Positions 18,693 through 26,357 of a DNA stretch of 40,878 nt are shown in pieces. The DNA is from BS750m-G62 sp964577175 (GTDB lineage Bacteria; Planctomycetota; Phycisphaerae; FEN-1346), in the NCBI GenBank assembly GCA_964577175.1, contig CAZNYC010000020.1, forward strand, positions 1 to 40,878. Reading direction: 5' to 3'. Position 1 is the stretch's first letter, and every line of letters starts with the position of its first letter. The position numbers and the translations under genes were made by a program. The notes under the pieces were generated by a model. That model worked only from the letters and a program-made list of their open reading frames with translations, did not search any database and was not told the DNA's origin.

Positions 18693-20764
18693 GAGCCAAA
18701 CGTCTCAGCGATCTCCTGAAGGCCGGCGACCGCGTCGCCGTCTCGAACATCACCGGCCGCGAGGCGAGCAGCGTCACCGCCGACTCCCAGGCCTGGTGCG
18801 GCAACGTGGTGGGGGGATGGGCGCTCGGCAAGGGCGGCCAGACGATCGAGGTGGCCGGCGGCGAGCCGATTCCGGTCTTCGCGACCGTCGCGGAACTCTT
18901 CAAGCAACTGCCCAAGGACCGCCGCCCGAACAAGATCATCGTCTACAGCCCGCCGACGGCCGTGTACGGCGAGGTGAAGGAGATCGTCGACCACTCAGGC
19001 GGGGCCGTCGAGACCCTGTTCGTCATCACCGAGCACGTCTCGGTCGAGGTGACCGCGAAGATCGCCCGCCTGGCCGAGGATGCGGGCATCGACGTCCTCG
19101 GCTGCAACTCGCTCGGCGTCCTGAACGCCCACGACGGCGTCCGCGTCGGGGCCGTGGGCGGCAGCGACCCGGACGAAAGTTTCCGGCCCGGCTCGGTGGC
19201 CATCGTCTCGAACTCCGGTAACATGGTCAACACGATGGCCTCGTACCTGCAGAGCGCGGGCCTGGGGGTCTCGTGCGGCGTGTCGACGGGCAAGGACGTC
19301 CTGATCCTGACGCCCCTGAAGGACCTGCTGGACCTGGCGCGCGAGGACGACGCCACGCGCCTTGTCGTCGCGTACATCGAGCCCGGCGGCCTGTACGAGA
19401 AGGAAGCCGTCGAGAGGATGCGCGAGACCGGGTATCCGAAGCCCGTCATCCCGTACGTGACGGGCCGCATCCTCTCGGAGCGAAGCGTGTCGCTCGGCCA
19501 CGCGGGCGCAGTCGTCGAGGGCGGGGCGACCACCGCCGAGGCCAAGCAGGCCCTGTTCGACGACTACTTCGGCACGGGACCGTTCGACCCGGAGAAGCGG
19601 TATCGCAAGACCGCGAAACTCAAAGCGGCACTGGCGCGCGGCATCCGGATCGAGACGCTGCACCACCTGCCGGCGGCGGCCAAACTCGTCTGCGACGCCC
19701 TGGGCCTGGAGCGCGATTTCCAGCCGGCGCCGCCGCTGCGCCTGAATCCGTGGTTCCTGGATTACCGGGACCTGGCCCGCCAGTTGCCCTCGCAGGTGGT
19801 GCTGCACCGGGGGACGATTCCGGAGCCGTACCGGTCGCAGGTGGCCGCCATGAGCCGCGAGACCCTCGGCGCCCGCCTGCCGCGACGCAGCCTGCGGAAT
19901 GCAAGTTACGCCTCCTCCAGCGACGGCCGGACGCCGCGCCTCTACGGGCGGTCGCTGCTCGAGCAGATGGACGCCGGCTCGTTCGTGCGGTCGGTGCTGC
20001 TCGCGTGGACGGGCCTGGAGGTGCCCGCGTGGCAGGCGGACCTGGTGTCGAAGTGCCTCATTGCCTCGCTCACGAACGGGCCGGGCACGATTTCGGCCCA
20101 GGGGGCGAAACTCGCCACCTCCGCCGGCAACATGCCCAACACCGCCATGATCGCCACGCTCGCGTGCATGGGCGACGTGCACGGCGGGAACGGGCAGAGG
20201 GGCGTGGACTACCTGCTCCGCATCTTCCGCGACACCGGCCTCTCGGACCCATGGGATGAAGGCCACGGCCTGGACCTGGAGTCCATCGTCGAGGAGGAGG
20301 TCGACCGCTTCAGCAAGGAGCGGGCGGCCGCCAAGGACGCCGGCACCGATTACGAGCGGATTCCGTGCCTGGGCCACCCCGTGTTCCGCGACCAGGCGGT
20401 CAACGACGATCCGCGGGAGCGGGTGATGGCGCGGGCCCTGGAGCAGGGCGGCCGGTACAACATCTTCCTGGACTTCTACCACCGGCTGGCCCAGCGGCTG
20501 CGGGACGTGGGCATCGCGCGGAGCGTGTGGGCCGTCAACCTCGACGGCGCCATCGCCTGCGTCGCCCTGGGGGTGACGTGGCGGGCGCTCGTGGAGAGCC
20601 AGATGACGGTCCGGCGGGCGAGGGACGTGGCGTTCATGATCTTCGCCCTCGGCCGCGTGGCGGGCGCCGGCGGGGAGTACCTGGACCACCAGGATCACGG
20701 CACGCCGATGGACATGCGCCTCCCCGTGGCCGAGTGCACGGAACTGACGCGGCCGAAGGAGTGA
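18689..20764 (+). CDS. aclA: ATP-citrate lyase large subunit (CoA ligase plus citryl-CoA-lyase-like domain)
   Basis: The product is 691 residues, somewhat longer than the roughly 610 of green-sulfur-bacterial AclA. The N-terminal half is succinyl-CoA-synthetase-alpha-like: a CoA-binding region, the ligase segment AIVSNSGNMV, and SLGHAGAVVEGG, where His271 is the expected phosphohistidine. The C-terminal third is citrate-synthase-like: GDVHGGNGQ (His498), CLGHPVFRD (His563) followed by DPRER, and NLDGAIA (Asp619). GHPxF rather than GHRV is closer to citryl-CoA lyases than to animal ACLY. GGAAAGGAGG precedes the ATG. The pair would supply acetyl-CoA, or run in the reductive TCA cycle if the other cycle enzymes exist elsewhere. 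Confidence 0.85.
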   Translation: MRAKRLSDLLKAGDRVAVSNITGREASSVTADSQAWCGNVVGGWALGKGGQTIEVAGGEPIPVFATVAELFKQLPKDRRPNKIIVYSPPTAVYGEVKEIVDHSGGAVETLFVITEHVSVEVTAKIARLAEDAGIDVLGCNSLGVLNAHDGVRVGAVGGSDPDESFRPGSVAIVSNSGNMVNTMASYLQSAGLGVSCGVSTGKDVLILTPLKDLLDLAREDDATRLVVAYIEPGGLYEKEAVERMRETGYPKPVIPYVTGRILSERSVSLGHAGAVVEGGATTAEAKQALFDDYFGTGPFDPEKRYRKTAKLKAALARGIRIETLHHLPAAAKLVCDALGLERDFQPAPPLRLNPWFLDYRDLARQLPSQVVLHRGTIPEPYRSQVAAMSRETLGARLPRRSLRNASYASSSDGRTPRLYGRSLLEQMDAGSFVRSVLLAWTGLEVPAWQADLVSKCLIASLTNGPGTISAQGAKLATSAGNMPNTAMIATLACMGDVHGGNGQRGVDYLLRIFRDTGLSDPWDEGHGLDLESIVEEEVDRFSKERAAAKDAGTDYERIPCLGHPVFRDQAVNDDPRERVMARALEQGGRYNIFLDFYHRLAQRLRDVGIARSVWAVNLDGAIACVALGVTWRALVESQMTVRRARDVAFMIFALGRVAGAGGEYLDHQDHGTPMDMRLPVAECTELTRPKE

Positions 20765-20794
20765 CGGCGAGGGTGGGCGTGCCAGGGTGCAACA

Positions 20795-20906
20795 TGTCAT
20801 TCTGAGGCACCGCGTGCGGAGCCAAAGAATCTCGCCGGGGGCACGGCAGAACGACAACGACCAAGGCGAGATTCTTCGTCGGCCATGCGGCCGCCTCAGA
20901 ATGACA
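20795..20906. repeat. Dispersed inverted-repeat element, TGTCATTCTGAGG family (copy 2)
   Basis: This 112-bp copy has good terminal inverted repeats, TGTCATTCTGAGGC and GCCTCAGAATGACA, and an inner pair AAGAATCTCGCC / GGCGAGATTCTT. It lies between aclA and the MttB homologue. An open frame runs through it into the MttB gene, which could mislead automated start calling. Confidence 0.88.
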
Positions 20907-20933
20907 TCCCTTGCAGAGGAGGAGAACGACACC

Positions 20934-22379
20934 GTGACGGCACCGCACAAGCACGGCCCCGTCGGCGGGCAGTACACGCCGCTGAGCCTCGACCAGGTCG
21001 GCCGCATCCACCAGACCTCGCTGCGCGTCCTGGAAGAGGTCGGACTGAAGGTCGACGTGCCGGAGGCCCTGGAGGTCTTCGAGGCGGGCGGCGCGTCGGT
21101 GGAGGGCAACCGGGTCCACATCGGGGCGACGCTCGTCGAACGGTGCCTCCAGAAGGCGCCGCACCAGGTCCGGCTGTGCGGGCGGCAGGAGAAGTACGAC
21201 CTCCTGGCCGAGGACAAGCGGACCTACTTCGGCACGGGCGGGGCGGCGATCAACGTCGTGGATCTGACGACCGGCGAGGTCCGCCCCAGCCGCCTCCAGG
21301 ACATCGCGGACTTCGCCCGCCTCGTCGAACAACTCAGGAACGTGGACTTCTACGTCGTTCCATGCGTGGCCCAGGACGTGGAGGCGGCGGCTCTGCCGGC
21401 GAGCGAACTGTACGCCGCCGTCACGAACACCAGCAAGCACGTCATCGGCCCGGCCTTCACGCCGGAGGGCGCCCGGCAGATCATCGCCATGGGCGAGATG
21501 ATGGCCGACGGCCGGCTCCAGGAACGCCCCTTCTTCTCGATCACCATCAGTTGGATGACGAGCCCGCTGACCTTCGACCCCGTGGGCACGCGGACGCTCA
21601 TGGAGGTGGTCAAAAAACGCGTGCCGGTGACGCTCTCCTCGGCCCCGATGGCCGGGGCGACCAGCCCCATTACCCTGGCGGGGACGCTCGTCCAACTGCA
21701 CGCCGAGGAACTGGCGGGCATCGTCTTCACGCAACTCGTCAGCCCCGGGGCACCGGTCATCTACGGGGGCATCCCGTCGATGGCCGACATGCGCCGCCTG
21801 ACCTACATCGGCGGGGGCGTCGAGTTCGGCATGATGAACGCCGCCATCGCCCAACTGTCGCACTATATCAATCTCCCGAACCACAACTCCGCCGGCATCA
21901 CCGAGGCCAAGATTCCCGACATCCAGGCCGTCTACGAGAAGTGCTTCGCCATCCTCCAGTGCGCCCTGTCGGGCTCGAACCTCATCCACCACGCGGCGGG
22001 GATCCTGGAATCGCTCCTCACGATCAGCCAGGAGCAACTCGTCATCGACAACGAGATCATCGGCATGGCCCGCCGGGCCGTCCAGGGCGTCGAGGTGAGC
22101 GTCGACAAACTCGCGTTCGCGGCGATCGAGGAGGTGGGGCCCGGCGGCACGTACGCCTCCAGCGAGCACACCGTCCATTACCTGGGCGAGGAGTTCTATG
22201 AGCCCAGCCTGGCCGACCGCAGCGCCCGCCGGCACTGGGAGGAGATGGGCATGGAAGACATCGCCCAGAAGGCTCGCAACACCGCCCACGCCATTCTCGA
22301 GGCCCCGTCCGCCGCCCCGCCCATCCCCCGCCGGACCGACCAGGAGGTGCGGAAGCGATTCGATATCGTCACGGGGTAA
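20934..22379 (+). CDS. MttB-family methyltransferase homologue without pyrrolysine
   Basis: The product is 481 residues from a GTG start at 20934, chosen because AGAGGAGGAG lies about 10 bases upstream and because everything earlier in the open frame is repeat DNA. It belongs to the trimethylamine methyltransferase (MttB, COG5598) family: a TIM-barrel protein with the N-terminal SLRVLEEVGLKV, central SSAPMAGATSPITLAGTLVQ, and GIPSMADMR. There is no in-frame TAG, so unlike true MttB it has no pyrrolysine and more likely demethylates a quaternary amine such as glycine betaine or an unknown substrate, passing the methyl group to a corrinoid protein (not in the window). It sits downstream of the citrate-lyase pair, with the repeat in between. 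Confidence 0.88.
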   Translation: MTAPHKHGPVGGQYTPLSLDQVGRIHQTSLRVLEEVGLKVDVPEALEVFEAGGASVEGNRVHIGATLVERCLQKAPHQVRLCGRQEKYDLLAEDKRTYFGTGGAAINVVDLTTGEVRPSRLQDIADFARLVEQLRNVDFYVVPCVAQDVEAAALPASELYAAVTNTSKHVIGPAFTPEGARQIIAMGEMMADGRLQERPFFSITISWMTSPLTFDPVGTRTLMEVVKKRVPVTLSSAPMAGATSPITLAGTLVQLHAEELAGIVFTQLVSPGAPVIYGGIPSMADMRRLTYIGGGVEFGMMNAAIAQLSHYINLPNHNSAGITEAKIPDIQAVYEKCFAILQCALSGSNLIHHAAGILESLLTISQEQLVIDNEIIGMARRAVQGVEVSVDKLAFAAIEEVGPGGTYASSEHTVHYLGEEFYEPSLADRSARRHWEEMGMEDIAQKARNTAHAILEAPSAAPPIPRRTDQEVRKRFDIVTG

Positions 22380-22450
22380 CGACAGGAAACAGCACCAGCC
22401 ACAATGCCAATGGCGGCAGCCACGTCATCGACATGGCTGGTGACGTATGC

Positions 22451-22480
22451 AGCCGCCGGGCTGGCCCGGCGCGTTTTCTT
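22451..22480 (+). terminator. Terminator-like GCCGGGC hairpin downstream of the MttB homologue
   Basis: GCCGGGC / GCCCGGC with a short loop is followed by GCGTTTTCTTT, about 70 bases after the stop. It is also the fourth member of the GCCGGCC hairpin family; here the T-rich tail is strongest. Confidence 0.6.
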
Positions 22481-22587
22481 TGGTGGGAGGCACGGCCGGG
22501 CAAGGTCGGCCGGGGCACCGCGGCACGAAGAAGTGGTGCGGTGGATCTCCGTACCCCCCCCCCGATCGAACCGGCGCTCTGGTCTCT

Positions 22588-22615
22588 GCGCGAGGGGTGC
22601 GGAGACCCGCCGCGC
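22588..22615. repeat. GCGCGGCGGGT-family palindrome
   Basis: GCGCGAGGGGT, loop GCGGAG, ACCCGCCGCGC, with one stem mismatch. It lies 10 bases downstream of the nrdJ stop (minus strand), in the convergent spacer, which otherwise holds only a run of nine C at about 22555-22563. Confidence 0.75.
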
Positions 22616-22624
22616 ACGAAGCCC

Positions 22625-24433
22625 TCACGTCCCGCACACGCCCGGGCGGTTGCACGAGAGGGGCGGGGGCTCGAGTTCGTCGCCCCGGGCCACCACGCGG
22701 CTCAGGACCTGCTGGGACCGGCTCTTGTCGCGGAAGACCGTGATCCCCTTGCAGCCCATCTCGTACGCTGTCCGATAAATCTCGTCGATATGTTCGGGTG
22801 TCGCTTCCTGCGGCAGGTTGACGGTCTTCGAGACGGCGTTGTCCACGTGTTCCTGAAACGCCGCCTGGACGGCCACGTGCTGCCGGGGCGGCACCTCGTG
22901 GGCGGTGACGAACAGGTCCGCCACGTCGTCCGGCACGCCGCGCACGTCGCGGAGGGTCTCGGCCTCGGCGATACGGTCCGCCAGGCCGCGTGACCAGAAG
23001 CCGCGCTCCCGTGCGATTTCCTCGAAGATCGGATGCACCTGCACCAGCCGGGCGCCGTCCAGGACGTGCCGCTCCATCGCCAGGGCGAAGATCGGCTCGA
23101 TGCCGCTCGAGGACGCCGCGATGATCGAGAGCGTGCCCGTCGGCGCGACGGTCGTGCGGCAGGCGTTGCGGTAGGCGGGGGAGTTCGGGCGGTCGTAGAT
23201 GCTTCCGGCGAGGTTCGGGAACGGCCCGCGCTCGTCGGCGAGGGCGGCGCTGGCCCGGTCCGCCTCGTTCCGGATGAAGTTCATCACGTCGTGAGCCACC
23301 TCGACGGCCTTGTCCGAATCGTACCGCACCCCCAGCCGCAGCAGCATGTCGGCGAAGCCCATGACGCCGAGGCCGATCTTGCGGTTGCCCATCACGACCT
23401 CGGCGATCTGGGGCAGGGGGTACCGGCTGACCTGGATGCAATCGTCCAGGAACTGGACGGCCTGGCGGACGATCTGGCCCAGGTGGTCGTAATCGATGCG
23501 GCCGTCGTCGACCACCGTATTCAGATTGATGGATCCGAGGTTGCAGGCCTCGTACGGCAGCAGGGGCTGCTCGCCGCACGGGTTCGTGCACTCGATGCGC
23601 CCGAGGTGCGGCGTGGGATTGGCGGCGTTGATATGGTCGAGGAAGATCGCCCCCGGGTCGCCCCCGGCATGCGCGCCGGTGACCATCGTCTCCCAGATGC
23701 GTGCGGCGGGGACACGGCGCAGGATGCGGCCGCCGTGCGGGTTCACCAAATCCACGTGCTTGCCGCGGGCGAGGGCGTGCATGAACTCCCGCGTGCAGGC
23801 GACGGAGATATTGAAATTCTCGAGTTCGCCCTCCTCCTCCTTGCACCGGGCGAAGGTCATGACGTCCGGATGGTCGCAGCGAAGGATGCCCATATTCGCG
23901 CCGCGGCGGAACCCGCCCTGGTTGATCGCCCCGGTCGCGTAGTTGAAGACCTTCATGAACGAGATGGGGCCGGACGCCTTGCCGCGGCTGGACTCCACGA
24001 GGTCGCCCCCGGGCCGGATGCGGCTGAAGGAGAACCCCGTCCCGCCCCCCGATTTGTGGATGAGGGCCGTGTACTTGATCGCGTCGAAGATCCGCTCGAT
24101 GTCGTCCGGCACGGGCAGGACGAAGCAGGCGGCGAGTTGCTGGAGGCGGCGGCCGGCGTTCATCAGCGTGGGCGAGTTCGGGAGAAACTCCAGCCGCGCC
24201 ATCATGCCGTAGAACTCCTCCTCGGCCAGCCGCACGTCGCGGACCGTGCCCCACGTCATCTCGGCCTGGGCGACGTTGGCGGCGACGCGGCGGAACATGT
24301 CCTCCGGCGCCTCGATCGGCTGGCCCGTTTCGTCCTTCTTCAGGTAGCGTTTCTCGAGGACGAGGCGGGCGTTTTCCGTCAGGGGGATGGCGTCCGGGGC
24401 GGGAGCGTCGATGACCGGAAACTTGACCTTCAT
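22625..24433 (-). CDS. nrdJ: Class II (adenosylcobalamin-dependent) ribonucleotide reductase
   Basis: The product is 602 residues and reduces ribonucleotides to deoxyribonucleotides with a B12-derived radical, independent of oxygen. Diagnostic blocks are LPNSPTLMNAG, IHKSGGGTGFSFS, NFNISV, and NPCGEQPLLPYEACNLGSIN, where Asn284, Cys286 and Glu288 form the active site (Cys286 carries the thiyl radical), then APTGTLSIIA. The C-terminus ends in a CNRPGVC pair that could act in disulfide exchange. The length fits the short NrdJ group without an ATP cone. GAGGAAA precedes the ATG. It lies 56 bases after scpA, possibly with its own promoter. Confidence 0.96.
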   Translation of the reverse strand: MKVKFPVIDAPAPDAIPLTENARLVLEKRYLKKDETGQPIEAPEDMFRRVAANVAQAEMTWGTVRDVRLAEEEFYGMMARLEFLPNSPTLMNAGRRLQQLAACFVLPVPDDIERIFDAIKYTALIHKSGGGTGFSFSRIRPGGDLVESSRGKASGPISFMKVFNYATGAINQGGFRRGANMGILRCDHPDVMTFARCKEEEGELENFNISVACTREFMHALARGKHVDLVNPHGGRILRRVPAARIWETMVTGAHAGGDPGAIFLDHINAANPTPHLGRIECTNPCGEQPLLPYEACNLGSINLNTVVDDGRIDYDHLGQIVRQAVQFLDDCIQVSRYPLPQIAEVVMGNRKIGLGVMGFADMLLRLGVRYDSDKAVEVAHDVMNFIRNEADRASAALADERGPFPNLAGSIYDRPNSPAYRNACRTTVAPTGTLSIIAASSSGIEPIFALAMERHVLDGARLVQVHPIFEEIARERGFWSRGLADRIAEAETLRDVRGVPDDVADLFVTAHEVPPRQHVAVQAAFQEHVDNAVSKTVNLPQEATPEHIDEIYRTAYEMGCKGITVFRDKSRSQQVLSRVVARGDELEPPPLSCNRPGVCGT

Positions 24434-24463
24434 GGCTTTCCTCGTCTGCGGTGACCTCTATCT

Positions 24464-24492
24464 ATTGTAGCCGCCGAGGGATCCGGATGCTA
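24464..24492 (-). promoter_or_regulatory. Possible promoter of nrdJ
   Basis: TACAAT (24469-24464 on the minus strand) lies 30 bases before the nrdJ start. The -35 region is poor (TAGCAT at 17 bases). No cobalamin riboswitch can fit in the 56-base spacer. Confidence 0.3.
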
Positions 24493-25659
24493 CGAGTGGG
24501 ATACTGTCGAATCGGCGGGTCCCTCTCGCTCCTCCTCGGCCGCAGCCTCGTCCGCGGCGTCGTCCGAGGCCGAACCGCTTTCGTCCTCCTGGCTGTCCGG
24601 ACGGTCGTCGCCCGCCTCGTCCCCGGCGGGCTCCGCCTCATCGGGTTCGTCCGCCTGTGCCTCTTCCTCGTCGGGCGTCTCGCGGCCCATGAGTTCGTCG
24701 TCGGTGTAGAGGGGGCCGTCGGCGCGGACCTCCGGCACGTGGACGGACTCGAGGATTTCATCGAACGCGGTCTTCTCGAGTTCGGCCGCCTCCTCGGCGT
24801 CGTCGAGGAGGGTGCGGCCGGAGGGGCGGCGCGGGCGCTTCCGCTCCAGCGCCTCCTTCGACTTGGCCGCCCCCCGGGGTTTGCGCTGCTTGACGGGTTC
24901 CTCGGCGTCCGGGTCGCGCAGGTACACGCGGAGGTCGTGCGGCTCGTCGCCCTGCTCGGCGCCGATGCGGCGCTGGCGGACGAGTTCGAGAATTGCCAGG
25001 AACATGGCGATACAATAATCGATGCCGCGCCCGCCGGCGAACAGGTCGGTGAACCGGACGGCCCGCTCGCGCTCGAGTCGATCGAGGAGTTCGGCGGCGG
25101 CATCCTCGATGGGCGTGTCGTCGTAGACGACCTCGCGCGGCTTGGAGTACCCGAGCGTCTGCATGACGCCGGAGAAGGCGCTCAGCAGGTCCCACAGTTC
25201 CACGCCCTCCAGCAGTTGGTCGGGGGGGACCTCCTCGGCGGCCGTCTCCAGTTGCCGCATGAGACGGTCGTCGAACTGCCGCGGATGCCGGCGGGCCATC
25301 GTCCGGCCGCGCTCGTCCAGGTGCCCGGCTGCACCCTTGTACCGACGGTACTCAATGAGTTGACGGATGAGCGTCTTGCGGGGATCCTCCTCGTCTTCCT
25401 CGGGCTCCTCGTCCTCGTCGGTCGCCGGGGTGCGGGGCAGGAGGGCCCGGCTCTTGAGTTCCAGCAGAGTGGCGGCCATGACGACGAACTCGCCCGCGAG
25501 TTCGATGTCCAGCGCCTGCAACTCGTGCAGGTAGGCGATGTACTGGTCCGCGATGCGGGCCACCGGCAGGTCGCGCACGTCGACCTCCTCCCGCCGGATG
25601 AGGTACAGCAGGAGGTCCATCGGCCCGTTGTACATCTCCAGGTCGACTTTGTACGTCAT
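24490..25659 (-). CDS. scpA: Segregation and condensation protein A
   Basis: The product is 389 residues, the kleisin subunit that bridges SMC heads in the bacterial condensin. The N-terminus carries the family hallmark LEMYNGPMDLLLYLIRREEVDV, followed by AGEFVVMAATLLELKSRALLP. The C-terminal winged-helix part is at about residues 205-235 (GIDYCIAMFLAILELVRQ). Kleisins of this type are usually 240-280 residues; the last 90 or so here are an acidic, Asp/Glu/Ala-rich tail of unknown role. The ATG overlaps the stop of the DUF4276 gene (ATGA). No scpB follows; nrdJ does. Confidence 0.93.
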   Translation of the reverse strand: MTYKVDLEMYNGPMDLLLYLIRREEVDVRDLPVARIADQYIAYLHELQALDIELAGEFVVMAATLLELKSRALLPRTPATDEDEEPEEDEEDPRKTLIRQLIEYRRYKGAAGHLDERGRTMARRHPRQFDDRLMRQLETAAEEVPPDQLLEGVELWDLLSAFSGVMQTLGYSKPREVVYDDTPIEDAAAELLDRLERERAVRFTDLFAGGRGIDYCIAMFLAILELVRQRRIGAEQGDEPHDLRVYLRDPDAEEPVKQRKPRGAAKSKEALERKRPRRPSGRTLLDDAEEAAELEKTAFDEILESVHVPEVRADGPLYTDDELMGRETPDEEEAQADEPDEAEPAGDEAGDDRPDSQEDESGSASDDAADEAAAEEEREGPADSTVSHS

Positions 25660-26357
25660 GGGTGGTCCGTCTCACTTAGAGATTCAAGTCGCGCCAGCCA
25701 CCCATCAAAGTGCGGGCACTTTGGGCGAAGGATTTCAAGGCCGATGCGCTCGGCTATTATAGGGCCAGCAGAGGCCTTTCTCGCGGCATATTGGGGGAGT
25801 TCTGCAATGATCCGCTTTGAAGGGGCCGTGCGCTCACCATCGTCAATGAGTTCCGGAGAGTCAAACTGGTCGGCCATGTCAGCCAGGCGGCCGATTGGCT
25901 CGTCGCAGCCGATGAATTCCTCGCCAAGGTGTTGAGGCGACGCTAGGAGGAGGGCTTCGAATTCATGCAGTTGCAGGTACGGTATGAAGCGCGGATGTCG
26001 AATATCCGCCTTCCAGGCTTCCTCTAGGGCTGACACCTTGGTATATGGGTCCGAAATCGCGGCGGCTTTGTCCAGGCCGGGGAATCCGTCGGTGAGCCTT
26101 CTTAGTCCATACACATCGACCATCGTGGTAAAGAAAACGTCAAGGTTGTCGTCCTGTTTCATCCATTTCATCAAATCGCCCCGCAGCTTCGCGTACGTCC
26201 GGATGCCACCACGGTACACTGTACCTCTCCGGCGGCCAGTTTCCACTGCACGGGGCTCCACGAAGACCTGGAAACCAGCAAGATGCTGCTTAAGGACACG
26301 GTTGACGTACGTTTCTTCCGTTTGGCCCTCAACAACAACGTGAAGGCGAATGCTCAT
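25656..26357 (-). CDS. DUF4276 (TOPRIM-like) protein, partner of the AAA ATPase
   Basis: The product is 233 residues. Family features are LHVVVEGQTEETYVNRVL at the N-terminus (Glu10 and Glu14), VFFTTMVDVYGL (acidic metal-site candidate) and LQLHEFEALLLASP. DUF4276 proteins are predicted TOPRIM-like nucleases and usually sit beside an AAA ATPase, as here; the pairing resembles AbiL and PARIS defence systems. The ATG at 26357 overlaps the ATPase stop (ATGA), and its own stop overlaps the scpA start (ATGA). G+C is low for this contig: I counted 27 of 60 in 26101-26160 against 41 of 60 in trpS at 28021-28080, suggesting horizontal acquisition. Nuclease activity is inferred. Confidence 0.85.
   Translation of the reverse strand: MSIRLHVVVEGQTEETYVNRVLKQHLAGFQVFVEPRAVETGRRRGTVYRGGIRTYAKLRGDLMKWMKQDDNLDVFFTTMVDVYGLRRLTDGFPGLDKAAAISDPYTKVSALEEAWKADIRHPRFIPYLQLHEFEALLLASPQHLGEEFIGCDEPIGRLADMADQFDSPELIDDGERTAPSKRIIAELPQYAARKASAGPIIAERIGLEILRPKCPHFDGWLARLESLSETDHP

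Noticed and set aside
20787..20933. N-terminal extension of the MttB homologue
   Set aside because: The upstream frame is the TGTCATTCTGAGG repeat read through by chance; a strong ribosome-binding site lies just before the GTG at 20934.
20934..22379. Pyrrolysine-containing MttB
   Set aside because: No in-frame TAG exists within the gene.
24434..24489. Cobalamin riboswitch before nrdJ
   Set aside because: The spacer is only 56 bases and lacks a B12-box-like sequence.
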